Shown here: piece after piece, positions 13,301 through 28,726 of the stretch
How the letters are laid out: every line of letters begins with the position of its first letter
How positions within the stretch are numbered: position 1 is the stretch's first letter
Assembly: GCF_047496725.1 (NCBI RefSeq)
Contig: NC_132971.1
Span: 12,281,501-12,345,500, forward strand
Direction: 5' to 3'
Length of the DNA: 64,000 nucleotides
Source: Anoplolepis gracilipes
Taxonomy: Eukaryota; Arthropoda; Insecta; Hymenoptera; Formicidae
Program-made: the position numbers and the translations under genes
The notes under the pieces: generated by a model
Told to the model about the DNA's origin: nothing
The model's input: only the letters and a program-made list of their open reading frames with translations
Databases searched by the model: none

Positions 13301-15191
13301 TCTTTAGTATTCAAATTAATTAAATAATTATATCATTATCCATTTTTATTGACCGTCTAGAGCGTGATTTATCTTCTGAATTAAAATCACCGCATCTTCT
13401 AAATTAAAACGCACAAACTCTTATTTTTTAACTGTTTTAGTAACTATTACTACAGTATTTCTACAAATTTTACAAATGGTGTCAGTAGCAACAGAAACAC
13501 TTACATCGTCTCTAAACTTAAATAACATAATATAATATACATAATACGCAAAAAAAAATAACACGACGCACTTTATTATTAAGCTCATATTTAATGAAAA
13601 TGCAGCATTTAAACGTATAAAATATAAATGTACTAATTAAGTGCAAATAATAGCTAAAGTTGTCATCTTTGAAATTATATAACACATATATAAACATTGT
13701 CACTTATATTATAATAACATGTATGTGGCGCCAACTATTGAATCGAACTTCTCGTTAGTTAAATGGAAAACTTATTACGCCTGTACACTATGACACCCAG
13801 TGGAATAAAAGAACTTTTCTCTAATGCTAATCATCATTCGTTGCTCCCGTTCTCGCCTGTCAACCAGTTGGAAAAAAGATAGTTGGAGACTCTACTCGAC
13901 GCTAAAGGAACGGATGAAGGAGCATTAGCTCCTTTTCAGGAATGGAAACGAAAGGCGATGAGATATCCGAATGTGATAAATGGAAGTACGTTCGATGGGC
14001 GTAGACGGATCTATTCGTGTTACGCGAATATGCATTTACGTAGCGTACACGTACGTACATACATATATATGTACGCTGTGCGCAGATAAATACGAAAAAT
14101 AGCGATCGCGTGAGATGAGAACGAGGAGAGAGAATCAGTGTCAAAAGAAGAATATAAAATTGCATTTGCATGCCAGTCCACGTTTCCCTCGTTTCTTTGC
14201 AGTAGAATGATGTGCAGCATCAAATGACATGCAGCGTCCGCTACTTTAATGTCCACCATTGCATCGGTCGGTCTGGAATTAGAGTCGTCCACGCTTGCTG
14301 CTACAAAGTAAATTTATAAAAATGTATGCGCGCGTGTAAGTTTGCGTACTAAATAGAATATTACCCCTCTTCACTTATAAAAGAATACAAACCGCGGAAA
14401 AATGATATCACGTACAAAAATGAAGCCAAATATTAACGACTATTTTTAATTAAATCCTATATCAAAGAGTAATATATTACAAATCAAAATTTCAGTTTCA
14501 ACGTTTTAAATTTGAAATATCTTTTTATACTAACTTTTCATCTATTAACAATTCATTTTTGCACCATTAAATGATACACATATCGGCCGTTTTTGTAGGA
14601 AATAAATGGTATCAATCTCGTGTAAATATATCATCGATATTGCTTATTCGGTTAAAATACTGTTGATTTTATTTCAAACGTGTTGTTTGCGAATAAATAG
14701 CACCTTTGTGAAGATTTGGGCTAATATCTAGGCTATCTATTTGCGTTCAAACCACGATACCTAAGTCGAGCTTCTACTCTTCACAGTTAAACGGCTCACT
14801 GGATTTCCCTGCGTTTGATGTTCGCCTATGTATAAGACCGTGCATATTCCTCTATTCGAAGTTTGCCAATCTTGTTTGTATGGTTACGAACAGCTTCGAT
14901 ACTTGCGATTGGAACAATGCGCTAGAACGAAAATTGAGTGGGAAGGGAAGGAAGAAATATGTAAATTGGATTTACTCGATTACTACAATTATGGATAATT
15001 CATCTCGAGTAAACTAATTAAACTTTCATCAAAGAGTTCGCGGTACTAAGAGCTTTAGAGCATGGTTTGCATTCGCGGTCATGACTCAAGTAAGATTGAT
15101 TTCCGGTCGCGCTTGTGATCAAACTAGTCACCTAGTTTGATCCTATCCGATACGTATATATGCTTGAAGAAATCACTGTTACAAAAAGAGA

Positions 15192-15231
<40 letters not shown>

Positions 15232-15558
15232 ATTCTTGGCTAATTAAATGTAGACAGAAGTGCATGACTGTTGCTATAAAAATAATATAAAACATAAAAA
15301 TAGAGCAAAATATCTCTAAATGTATACAATGTGAGATAAAATTCTCTTTGAAATATTTTTATTTTTTTGTAAAAAGATTTTGTGTTGTTAAATTTACTCC
15401 GCAACGTATGTCATGAAATTTAAAGTTATAATAAAGTTAATTAAAGTATAACACTAATTCCATTAATTTTTTTCTGCTAGAAAATATTACTTGTAATCGT
15501 TCTTTCAGGAAGATTTTTCTTAAAATATATCGTTTTTTTATAACATTATTTGTATATA
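13301..15558. other. Non-coding; no gene recognised
   Basis: Mostly AT-rich with mixed-composition patches at about 13860-14300 and 14740-15160. Frames at 13883-14292 on both strands overlap and are not family-like. Confidence 0.55.
15195..15229. repeat. (GA)n microsatellite
   Basis: About 17 GA units. Confidence 0.95.
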
Positions 15559-16570
15559 TTGGGTCAGCCAAAAAATTCGGTTCAATTTTTAATACCTGTC
15601 GTCACATATATGTAATATAAGCAATAAAATTAATAATGTTTATATGTAATATAAGCAATAAAACTAATAATGTTTATATATTATATACGGTTTTTAACGT
15701 GACTTCAGCTATCAAACAGCATTAGTGCATTTATATTACGTTTAACAGCTGCATTTATTAATTAAAAATTATTTAAAAGTATTTGCGCTATATTATGCAT
15801 CATATTATGTTATTTTAGTTTAAGGAAGATTTAAATGTTTTTACTTCGACAGCATTTACAAAATTTATAGAGATACTGCAGTGACTACTAAAACAATCAG
15901 AAAATCGGTTTACGAGTTTTAGACGCGGTGATTTTAACTTATTGTTAAAAGATAAACTGGACGCTCGATAGAAGTAGATAAAAATTTAATTATCTATTTA
16001 TTTAATTTATACTCAATAATTTTTACTGAAAAAATCGTGCAGAAAACAAACATTGCATGTGAAAGTGTATTTAATTACGTACAAAAGCTTAATTACACTT
16101 TAACAAATGACATTTGGATGCCGCATACTTTTATAATATATATTAATATATACAATTATATATACTATTATATATATAAATAAATTGGATCATGTCTTTA
16201 GAGTCAATTCTTTGTTCGAACAATTTTGATTAAGAACTCATTTTTAGATCGATTGATAATAGTTAATGAAAAATGAGTCATGTACAATAATATAGAAGGC
16301 AAACATTTTTTGAGAAGATTTAAAAAATCATATTTTTGACAATAAACCAACTTTTTAAAAAATAAACAAACCTTTTATGATAGAAATATACAAATGCTGC
16401 CAAAAAAAACGTTGACAAGAAATTGTAGACAATAACAAAGATTACTTTTAATTGATAAATAATTGTTTTAAATAAATCTATTATAATATAGGGTTAAATT
16501 TAATTCATTAAATTGTTTTCATTAAATCTATTATAATAAGGTCAATATTAATGCAAAAATCCAACGAAAA
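15559..16570 (+). mobile_element. Decayed mariner-type transposon (copy 2)
   Basis: It begins with a mariner-like terminal repeat, TTGGGTCAGCCAAAAAATTC. An internal ~35-bp segment (ATATAAGCAATAAAA...) is tandemly duplicated at 15605-15680. Between 15870 and 16130 broken frames match the mariner helix-turn-helix region: TGRSIEVDKNLI, then VFNYVQKLNY and DIWMPH (16109-16126, family WVPH). FLDRLIIVNEK follows around 16240-16276, where GDEKW has become VNEK and then a stop (TGA 16274). The same Asp-to-Asn change is in copy 1. The right end is poorly defined; coordinates there are approximate. Confidence 0.75.
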
Positions 16571-19500
16571 TTTTTGATTCAATACATATGTATAAGAATG
16601 CTAATCTGCATTCTTAAAGTGAATCACGAAGCTTTATTGTCAAACGTCGTTATTGAAATCGTGTTCATCATATTTGTTTACTGTCACTACGGTAACAAAA
16701 CTCACCATTCGAGAATTTGCAAATCCAATTGGGTTTGTAGATCTGACAAAGCAAATGGAACAGCGTATAGAATCGCGTTCCGGCCGAGAGCATCCGAATG
16801 ATATCAAGAAATACGATGATCAAATTGGCTTGGTGGTTTTGTTCCACAAATTTTACGAAGGGGACTCTCTTCGTTTTCAAGGCCGAATAGCACCGATCGA
16901 CGTTTGACATGAGGAGCACGTACAACGCGGGAGCGATCGCTTCTTTCGCGACAACGGACGTGCGTTCACGGTCAAATGATTCGCTTGGCTTATTCGAACG
17001 CCGTTATTCCAACGTGCATACGCGCGACCAAACGCAGTTCTTTCTTCCCGCACGAACGAGCTTACAAATTCAATCGCTACGCCAAGCCATTGTAGCAATG
17101 TCGGCTACTGGTCTTCTCGAGGTGTAAAATAAAAGAAAAAAAAAGACAAACGACGGGAAAGAAGGGATTGAGCGGAAACATCATGAGGCAGGGAAACGGA
17201 GGAAAAATCACAGCCGAGACCGAACACAAGTGCGGGAAGAGGGGTGATTTGAGAAAAGGGGTAAAAGAGCGAGGGTGCGCCCTTACAAATAGAATGGCGA
17301 AGGAGACCCGACGGTTTTATCGTTGAAGCGATAGAATCTACGAATACGACCAGCACCAGTCGTTTGTCTCGAGGAAAACGCGACACGCACGGGCTTCGAC
17401 TAGTGTCACTGTGTGATTAATCTACGGCGCAATTTTCTCACCACAGAATCACGTATTTTTTTTTTTTGCGTTTTGTTTACAAACTAAAACGCACCATTTT
17501 ACTATGCATAGTAATGCTTAAAAATTTATTTGTCTATTCTAAATGTCGAGAAATAAAACGATGTTTTTATTGACCGGAGAGAAATTCATATATAAGCAAA
17601 ATAAGTCTACAAATCTCTTTGAATAAAAGAAGAAATTAGGGAAAAATAGAGGGGATATATGACAATTGATACTTTTGTTTTTTATCTGATTTAAAAAAAA
17701 TGCAAGGCATAAAAATATAATTAATACATTTTAATGAATTAAAAATTACTAAAAATTTAATATTTTTTTTATTTCTACTATCTTAACGAAAATATATGTA
17801 TGTTTGTATATTCTGTTTTATTTGATTATTATATGTATGTTTAGCCGAAATTTCTCTATCCAGGCTTTTCATATATAATTCTCGCTTTATTATGACAGTT
17901 TTATGCATGACAAAAATTCTGTGGTCTTATATATATATATAAAACTACATGTAACAGCAAATGTGACAATGTATTTTGCATTGCAACGGCACTGCTCTAT
18001 AATATACTTTAAGCTGTATAAATGGCGTTTATAGGTCATCACGTAATTACGGCTTAACGATGATTTGTTGAGACACTTGAGAACAAGTAGCATTAATTTT
18101 ATGGAAAATTATCTTTGCTCTTTGAAGAATGCCTCTTTCTTTTCTTTAGAGAATCATAAGTTCTCTACGCTTTATATAGCGCATGTTACAGAAAAGGATA
18201 TGAATGGTCCGTGAATACATTAATTAAAAGGTTACCGTCCAAGTGGAAAGTAATAGAAAATTTCAGCGAGAGAATAGATGTTTTCGGTTCCACTTCGTTT
18301 AATAACGCATAAAAGGGCCGCGACGGTTGAAGGAATTCCGTTTCCGCAACCTTTGCAGAATTCGGTGTCAAGCCAAATGGGGCCACTGGCATTTTAATTG
18401 CAGGATACGAAAACGTCGTTTACTTTAATGTCAACGCTCACTGACCGCTAACGCAGATATAATGTAAAAAGATTGCGACGCAATGGCCATGGATAATCTT
18501 ACGTGCTGAAAAATATAATTTTGACAATCTATATAATAGTCTTTCATCTAAATCTGAATACTCCATCTAAGCATACACTCTTACTACTTGGACAAGCTCC
18601 TCTATATATTCTTTTTTTTGCCATCGAAATCCTGTCAGATACAGAATACTTCTTACTGTGTTCGATCTAGCGTAAAACGAGACAGAAGGGCGAACGACCA
18701 GTTTCAATTACCGTGGATCGACTATCTTCTGGAAATCAATTACTTTTTGGAAATTAAACTTTACACAGCAGAACTTATTATCAATTTTCAAAACTGGATA
18801 TTTTTTCAATGTTTTCAGAGTTAATACACTTTTTAAAAAATTGTCAACTTACGTGGGAGCTTGTAATGTTTTTACATCTGTGTCTTCATCTCCATCGCAG
18901 AATCATATACTGAATGTTTCAATAAAGGTGGCCAATCTTTCGTAGAACGAATAAAAATAACTCCATAATTTTGATACAGACTTGCATTGATTTTATTAAA
19001 TATGAAAATTTATTGAAACAAATTTGACCGAAATTACAAAAAAATGCTTGATACGACTTTCTCATCCAACATCACAATCTCATGAATTAATGACTGCTGC
19101 ATCTGCCATATTCAGAATCATTTATAATAATTAATAAATCTCTCCAATAGTTATTGTCTTTTATCAATCGATGTACCATACACATATAAAATCATATGTT
19201 TTGCATAAAATCAATGTGTCAAAAGAAATGTTTTTCTCGAAAACAATTAATTAATTAATTAATATTTTGACAAAATAAAACAAGAATACTTTTTTAAAAA
19301 AAGATATGGAAAGTCTAAAAACGTATTTTAAAATAAAAGAAACCTACCAGTATCAAAGTTTTGTTAGAACGCTTATAAGTGGTCCACCACTCTTTGACAT
19401 GGTATCAAAAAATCACGCTATTTTAAAGAACTTTACTTAAAACACAAAAATAAGTATTATAAATAATTAAAATCTATTAAGTGACATAAAAGTTATTTAA

Positions 19501-20925
19501 GAAAAATGCTTCTTCAATTTTAACTTTAAAAACAAATATCTCGTTAGAGATGCGTTGTAGAAAAAAATTGTATTGACACTCATAAGGTTATTTTTACCCA
19601 CTTTATACGCCCGCTTTTGCCGAAACACCCTGTATATGTACATACACATAATAAAATACTAGACGTAAATACGGGAGGGACTCGCAACAATCGCAGGTTC
19701 TTGTCGATTCTGGTACATGTCGATACAAATGCTATTTTCACCCTCGTCACCGCAGTCTGTCAGACGTTCGTCGAGATGCCCGCAAGATGTTTCGCGAAGT
19801 GCGCGCCCTGTAAGCAAGGCTAGACCTGTTCAGAATTTCCGTGCCGTGCTGAATTCTCTTAAATCCTACTACAATAAGACTCCTCCTTCCCAAGCTCTCT
19901 TCTTCTCGTCGACTTCGTGGCTCCGTCTGCTTTCACGCGCAGGTGAATCCCTATGCCAACGTGTACGTGTCTGAAGACACAAGAGAAGGGGAGAAAGTTT
20001 TACCTCGCCCGGAAAACGAAAGGAGAGAGAAAGAGCGAGGGAGAATGGGGGAGAAAAAGAGAGAGAGAGAGAGAGAGAGAGAAAAGCTACCTAGCTGCGG
20101 AGACTGGGAAGGCGGAGACCGCAGGATGAGAAGCGGGGAAAATCGGACGGTCCTCGGAAAATTCCTCGGCGTTATTACGCGTTTCTCACTCCTACATATC
20201 GTCCGAGAAGAATAATGGCTACTTCCTGCCGTGACTTTTAGCCCTCCGTCGAAATGAAAACGCGCTCGAAGATTTCAACTTGAACGAAAGCGCGGCCGCG
20301 GTCTGATTCGTTTCGTGATAATGCCCGCGCGATTATTAATTGCAATTGAATTCGAGCATTTTAAATCGTGTTTCTAAAGCATTTTATTCGCGAGCAAACA
20401 CATCCACGATGAAGATGAATAAAGTAGAAGGATGTGTTCAAGCACATAAGTACGGGAAATCTTTAAACAATCTCAGCAAACTTTATAGCGATACGACTTT
20501 CTACCAAACTCTACATTCTCTCATTAGTATGTATTTTCAAGTTTTAATTGGAAACATCATTATACCACTATCTCTTTTGTTGCCGTTATCTACAACATTT
20601 GACGCAATCTGCATTATGGTTTATGAACGTTTACATAGAATTATGCACCGCAAAAAGTTTAGAAAAGATAGGTGGCGCTAAAGGACCTCAATTGGTCCCA
20701 GTTGGTTTTTGTTACAATCTGATAATATTATAAACTAACTAATATAAGAGGTTCTGTGGAAATTAACAACTGAGGTAAAAAAAGGCAAATAAGAGCCAAG
20801 CTCTGTCGTTAGTGAGCATGTAATCGTTTACTAAATTTCAAACTGAACAATCATAAGATTTAACAATTAAATTTCGTACATAATATTCTACTTATTGTTA
20901 GTGAATTTCGACTTAATAATTAAAT
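16571..20925. other. Non-coding; no gene recognised
   Basis: CG-containing patches at about 16620-17450, 18050-18490 and 19600-20340 give overlapping frames of 60-113 codons that I do not recognise. CCGAAACACCCTGTATATG at about 19619 resembles the right end of a CAGGGTGT-type transposon without a left partner. Confidence 0.55.
20057..20082. repeat. (GA)n microsatellite
   Basis: About 13 GA units in a purine-rich segment. Confidence 0.93.
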
Positions 20926-20960
20926 GCGAACGTTTCGACCATTTTCTAGCCATCAACATA
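20926..20960 (-). other. Hammerhead-like motif downstream of the Penelope-like relic
   Basis: The reverse strand reads TTGATGG, a five-pair stem (GGCTA/TGGTC) with a GAAAA loop, then CGAAACG. This is a degenerate hammerhead-type core, with two substitutions in CTGANGA. It lies about 385 bp past the end of the GIY-YIG relic on the same strand, where the terminal repeat of such an element would be. Tentative. Confidence 0.35.
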
Positions 20961-21344
20961 AATAAAAATAAAAAGTTGATTATTGATAACGCATAGAAAT
21001 CATGGATGTGTAAAGTAGGAACTTAAAGCGATGTTGTGTTGTTAGATCTTTCCGACAATATTTAAACTTTGGATCGAAAATATTCGGTACTCTCCTCCCT
21101 AGTTGGCAGGCCTGGGGATGTGACTCCGTTTTCTATTATGAAATAGTAATGATATCTTACGAGAATCTTATGAATTTATTGAGATTCGTTTTATTACAAG
21201 AAGTACTTGAGAATACCTCCAATCCTTTCTTCATATTTTCGACAGTTTCCAACGATGGTATATCACTTTTTAATGTTTTACATAAGGCAGTCAATTAACG
21301 CTCTAGACTAATATGATCAACATGATCAGTACTGAGTTTGAAAG

Positions 21345-21942
21345 TCAAATTTTTGACAATGTGTCTATAATATCTGTATACATCGAGTGTAAACATTCAG
21401 TATCTATCTGCAAATTAAGGCTGTTTTTTTTTTCTTTTAATATGTATCATTTCGGATAATAATCTTTTATTGTAAAACCGTTCTATATCTAATATATTAA
21501 CATTATCCCAATCGAATTCATGGCTATAATCCAACCTATGATTGGTGATTACCGAGCTGTTAGCGGATCTTAATCTAATGTGATTCCTATGTTCAGTTAT
21601 TTAATTTCCTACTTGTCTAACCTAGACGTATGAAGCATTGCAATCTTTGCAATTGAGTTTGTACACGACGTTTTTTTGCGATGACTTAGGGATTATATCT
21701 TTAAGCGTTTTAATAAACTTGTTCAGTTTGTTTAGCCTGTAATAGGAGAGTTTTATATTTGTGTTCCTGGTCATATTTTTAAAATGTTTCGCTAAGTTCG
21801 GAATATAAGGGATTGTAAAGAAAGAAATCTTATTTTCACTATCTGTTATTCTGTTATTATTGTTAGATATGATAATATTATTATAGACTAGTAACATTAA
21901 TAAATATGTAAGTTGTATTGAAATATTTACTTTATTTAGCAA
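21345..21942 (-). pseudogene. Penelope-like retroelement C-terminus with broken GIY-YIG domain
   Basis: Read on the reverse strand, an open segment of 106 codons contains FFTIPYIPNLAKHF, FIKTLKDIIP and VVYKLNCKDCNASYV, the usual approach to the GIY-YIG endonuclease domain of Penelope-like elements. After ASYV the expected GQT is replaced by an in-frame TAG, and a TAA follows seven codons later. Then ITEHRNHIR, HEFDWDNVNILDIE and LLSEMIHIKR continue in the same frame. A frameshift in an A-rich run near 21425 leads to LNLQIDTECLHSMYTDIIDT and a stop at 21345. No reverse transcriptase domain is visible upstream (beyond 21942), so this is a 5'-truncated, dead copy. The protein family is clear; the element subfamily is not. 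Confidence 0.75.
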
Positions 21943-24844
<2,902 letters not shown>

Positions 24845-25600
24845 GTCATAATCAGATTACAAAATCTATCTTTTTATTTTTAAAACATTTAGACATTTTG
24901 TAAAATGCAACCATATTCTCAAGTCATAATTCTCAAATTATAATTAAAAATGACATTTTGTATAATTTGGCTAAGAGTTTTAGGCTTTTTATAAAACATT
25001 AACAGGTGACCCGCCACATCAACTGCAATGACTTGTATATCGTTTTAGAGTTTGACTTTTTATTTCAGTCGTTTTATGAACTGCCTTTGTAAAAGTCACT
25101 TGTTTATAAAATTTAAACTGTTTAGAAAATAAGTAATTACGTGTATTTTTAAATGAGACAATTTTCAGGCTTTTATAAACACATTTATTATTACGATTAA
25201 ATTTCATGTGAAAAGTAACATAATAAAATATAAATAAAATTCTCAAAAATAATGAGCAAATAAAATTCTTCAAGGTTTGTATAAAATCTATTCTTATCAA
25301 CTGCATTCCTTTTTGGAATTTCATTCGTTTTTTTATAAAATACTTTTTTTGCCGAACACTCTTTCTAAATAATCCTTATATGATAAAAAATAATTGCTAA
25401 ATTACATTTATTAGCGTTTTATAAAAGAATTAAAATTCTTAATTAAAAATTTTAAAATTCTTAGTTAGATAATATGAAAAATTCTTAACCAGAGAATGTA
25501 AAACATTTTATTTTTAACTACGATTTAGGAACATGGTCACATTTTATAAGATGCCTAGATGTTTCATAAAAAGACGAATTTTGTAATCTTTAGCCACGAC
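24845..25600. mobile_element. Long foldback element, family A copy 2
   Basis: The left end reads GTCATAATCAGATTACAAAA and the right end AATTTTGTAATCTTTAGCC, in inverted orientation, each followed inward by 'acatttagacattttgtaaaatg'-type sequence and its complement. The interior has the family's arm landmarks (ACAGGTGACCCGCCACAT, TTTCAGTCGTTTTATGAACT). The open frame of 101 codons on the reverse strand at 25019-25324 is low-complexity and unlike any transposase, so I do not call it a gene. Confidence 0.7.
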
Positions 25601-26235
25601 ATGTATATAAAACATGTTAGTTACAACTTATAATTAGAAACAGAGTCTCTCTCTCTTTCCCTTTCACGGAGTTAAAGAAGGGGATGCGCGTATTTTTATG
25701 ACCGTCGGCAAATGTTGGCAAGTGTTAGCGCGGTCGCGACGGTACGCGAAATTAATAATGACGAAAGAGCGAAGGGACATTCTTGACCAAGAGGCGCGGG
25801 CGCATATATCACGATGCCCCATTATGCTTATGAATATAAATGCACCCTCGGGGTGGCCACAATAAATGCCGGCCGTTGCGCCGCCGGATCTCTGAATTCT
25901 GCTCTACTGCACGTACACGTGGTAGCCGCGGAACAACAAAAATAAAAACGGCGTCAGTCTCTCTCTACCTCCTCCCTTTTTTTCTTTCGTTCTTTTTTAC
26001 CCCAAGTCCTGGACGAACGCCGGGCATAAAAGAATAATTAAAATAAAGTAGGCTGCGCGCAACTAGAAATTATACACGTGCAGTAATGATAACAGAAAAT
26101 GAGAAATAAGCCTCTGCTTTTAGCTATACGCAATTTGTAGGCCTAATGAGGTGGCTTCAGAAGTCACTTTTTCTTCTGAATCGAAAAAAAGAAGTTCTAA
26201 ACGCAATTTATTGTATACTGTACAATCAACATTGT
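25601..26235. other. Non-coding; no gene recognised
   Basis: A CG-containing patch at about 25660-26050, including GGCCGTTGCGCCGCCGGAT, has only a 65-codon unrecognised frame. Confidence 0.5.
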
Positions 26236-26880
26236 TATTTACTTTAGTATATTCTAAATATTTTGAATATATAAAAATGTAAAAATTATCAATATTTATA
26301 ACATTAAACAATAAAAAATAAGGTATTTAAGTATTCTATGTTTTTAAAACAATTATAATATATATTTTTTAAATGTCTTCAAATTTATTTAAATTTAAAG
26401 AATATATTTAAAAAATATATATTAAATTTAAAGAATATACATATATTTTGATTGTTTTAAAAATATGAAATATTTAAATTTATTTTTTATTGTCTATTTA
26501 ATTTTAATATTATAAATATTTAATTTTAATATTATAAATATTGATAACTTTTATATTTTTATTACAATAAAAATATTTAAAATGTACTAAAGTAAATAAA
26601 AATGCTTAATAAATAGTATATTTAATTCTTGATCTAAAGAAAATAAATTTAAAGAAATTAAAAATCAAATACTTAAATTGTTTAATGTTTCAACGTTTAT
26701 TAAAGACATGATCTATTTTTTTGTTTAATATTATAAATATTGACAATTTTTACAGAGTTATATATTTCAAAAATATTTTTAAATATACTAAAGGAAATAA
26801 TATACTAATAATTAAATGTACTAAAGTAAATTAAAATGCTTAAATAATATTTTTCAACTAAAGAAAAAACCTTAAAGTGA
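26236..26880. repeat. AT-rich foldback cluster with a duplicated arm
   Basis: The left arm (ATTTACTTTAGTATATTC at 26236, then 'aaaaattatcaatatttata') is complementary to a right arm at about 26500-26600 ending AAAATGTACTAAAGTAAAT. A second right arm in the same direction lies at about 26720-26835, again with TAAATGTACTAAAGTAAAT. So one inverted pair is followed by a direct repeat of its right half, spaced roughly 235 bp. The region is extremely AT-rich, so edges are approximate. Confidence 0.5.
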
Positions 26881-28304
26881 AAAGTTAATCATGTTTATCG
26901 GATTACATAGCTTGTTAGCAATGTTATTCACATTAAGCATCGAAAATACCGGCGTTTCTCAGTCATTTAGACGAACGGCGCAAAAATCTCCGACCACAAG
27001 TCTTGTCAGTTTCTTCTTTAGCGATTAACTTGTAGGGGTTGCAGCTCCTGCAGCTCCTCCTCGGTTTCTTTTTCCTCGCCAGTACTTTTATCCGCCGCCT
27101 ACCTTCCCTTTGGATCACTTCCAACCGTTTGAATCTTCCCTCACCTTCGCAATCGGTGCAGCCGATATCCTATCTCCGTCACTCTCTCTTTTTCCTTCTA
27201 CCGTTCTTATATACGTTTTATCGCGTTTGTCCATCATCGCCATTTATCTCCGGTATATCGGTTATTGCGGTTTAACACCCTGACGTCAAAGCTCCAAATT
27301 ATCATATTATCGAATCATACTCAACCATAAAATACAATAATTGCAATAATGACGTATAGACATGTGATTAATATATTACAACCTCAATTTTTTAGCAACA
27401 ATATAGCATCTGTTCTTTTTTTATGTATTACCATTTTTTTGCTTGAATTTTAATAAAACTTCAATATTGGTTTAACGTTGAACGCGAATAAAAAAAAAAA
27501 TTGTTTTTATACGATACACATTGACCATGCCATTAAATAATGTCAATTTTCACATGGCAAAATATTTTTAAAAATAAAAATATTTTTATACTGCAACATT
27601 TTTTATAAATAATGTTATTCCATTTGGATGATTGTAGTAAAACTAAAAGAATAAACTTATTGATAAATCTGAACGTGGCGTAAATTGTGACAAAGACATA
27701 CCTACATTTCCGTTCATTGTTAGCTTCCTTACTCAATCGTTTATCTCGCGTTATTAAAAGCGACTTTGTTAGCGTGGTAATCAAATTTAGATTTGTATGG
27801 CTTACCATACGCCACATACGCTGTTTTTATTGGTAATCCTTTTTGTCTCCATCATGCTAATAAAAACGGATCTATCCAGCAGGCGTTCAGTATGTACCGC
27901 AAGCTGACACTTTTGCGGTATTATTGTGCTTTGTGGAAGACCACGCATAATGGTCAACGAGATTACCTATCACATGACGTTCGTTCGATCTTAATAAAGC
28001 GTACGCATATGCATATTTGTGGGTTTTTAAATAAACATCGTATAAATAACAATGGCACGTAAACATATCGCGTATTATAACATTTTTTAAAAATAGATAT
28101 CAGACAAAATATATTTTATCGTTACATGTAAATTTTCCATAAAGTTAAATTTGATAAATAAAGGTATAATAAATAAATTTGCACGACTTGCAAGACCCTC
28201 CAATATTTCTTAATATTTTAAAAATATCATTTTATGTTATCTACAATTTTTTTTTCTCTTGTTTTTCAATAATATCAATGATTGTTTTTTTCTTCATGTT
28301 ACAG
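26881..28304. other. Sequence upstream of the first visible glutamate receptor exon
   Basis: Presumed receptor intron. Mixed patches at 26930-27280 and 27700-28070 were checked for a preceding receptor exon ending one base into a codon; none was recognised. Confidence 0.5.
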
Positions 28305-28432
28305 TCTGCAACCAGTTTAGCAGAGGCGTGTTTTCTATGTTGGGTGCCGTGAGTCCAGATTCATTCGATACGCTGCATTCTTATAGCAACACCTTCCAGA
28401 TGCCATTCGTGACACCCTGGTTTCCCGAAAAG
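28305..28432 (+). CDS. Ionotropic glutamate receptor exon (AMPA/kainate-like, amino-terminal domain), partial gene
   Basis: Internal 128-nt exon between a good acceptor (polypyrimidine tract then ACAG at 28301-28304) and a GTAAAC donor at 28433. It starts with two bases of a split codon and ends on a codon boundary, giving 42 whole codons. The translation begins CNQFSRGVFSMLGAV and includes SFDTLHSYSNTFQMPFVTPW and ends FPEK. I recognise this as the extracellular ANF-receptor/periplasmic-binding-like domain of insect GluRI-type (AMPA/kainate class) glutamate receptor subunits, which are ligand-gated cation channels of the neuronal plasma membrane. This part folds in the distal amino-terminal domain that guides subunit assembly, not in the glutamate-binding S1/S2 lobes. 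It joins in frame to the exon at 30678. The exon upstream, which must end one base into a codon, was not found. Subunit identity (GluRIA or GluRIB versus a kainate-type paralogue) cannot be fixed from two exons. Confidence 0.9.
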
Positions 28433-28690
28433 GTAAACAATAAAAAAATCATATTTTCTCCTTTTTAGATTTTTAAGATAACTCGTGTCTTTATCATCTT
28501 ATTTTTTATTTTTCGATTTTTGTGATATTTGATTTCTTAGAATTATATCAGAAAAATAATAATTATATACATCTTATTAAGTATACACTCGTACGGGGGA
28601 ATTTACGTCATTGCTCCGGGTTTTTCCATGAAATTATGTAATATCATCGGTTTGAAGGATTCCTCTGTTTTTATAGCTCAGGATTATACA

Positions 28691-28726
28691 ATATTATACG
28701 TTTAGTTATGACTAAACGTATAATAT
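28691..28726. repeat. Perfect 15-bp hairpin in a glutamate receptor intron
   Basis: ATATTATACGTTTAG, a six-base loop TTATGA, and CTAAACGTATAATAT form a perfect stem. It begins 258 bp after the exon donor at 28433. It may be a short transposon relic or an RNA stem; nothing decides between them. Confidence 0.6.

Noticed and set aside
19619..19640. ACACCCTGTATATG as the end of a CAGGGTGT transposon
   Set aside because: No matching left terminus was found within several kb, so only a possible solo end can be noted.
20340..20681. 113-codon frame
   Set aside because: No recognisable domain, no splice context, and it overlaps the tail of a CG-containing patch.
25019..25324. 101-codon reverse-strand frame inside family A copy 2
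   Set aside because: Lysine/phenylalanine-rich, absent from the other copies, no transposase motifs.
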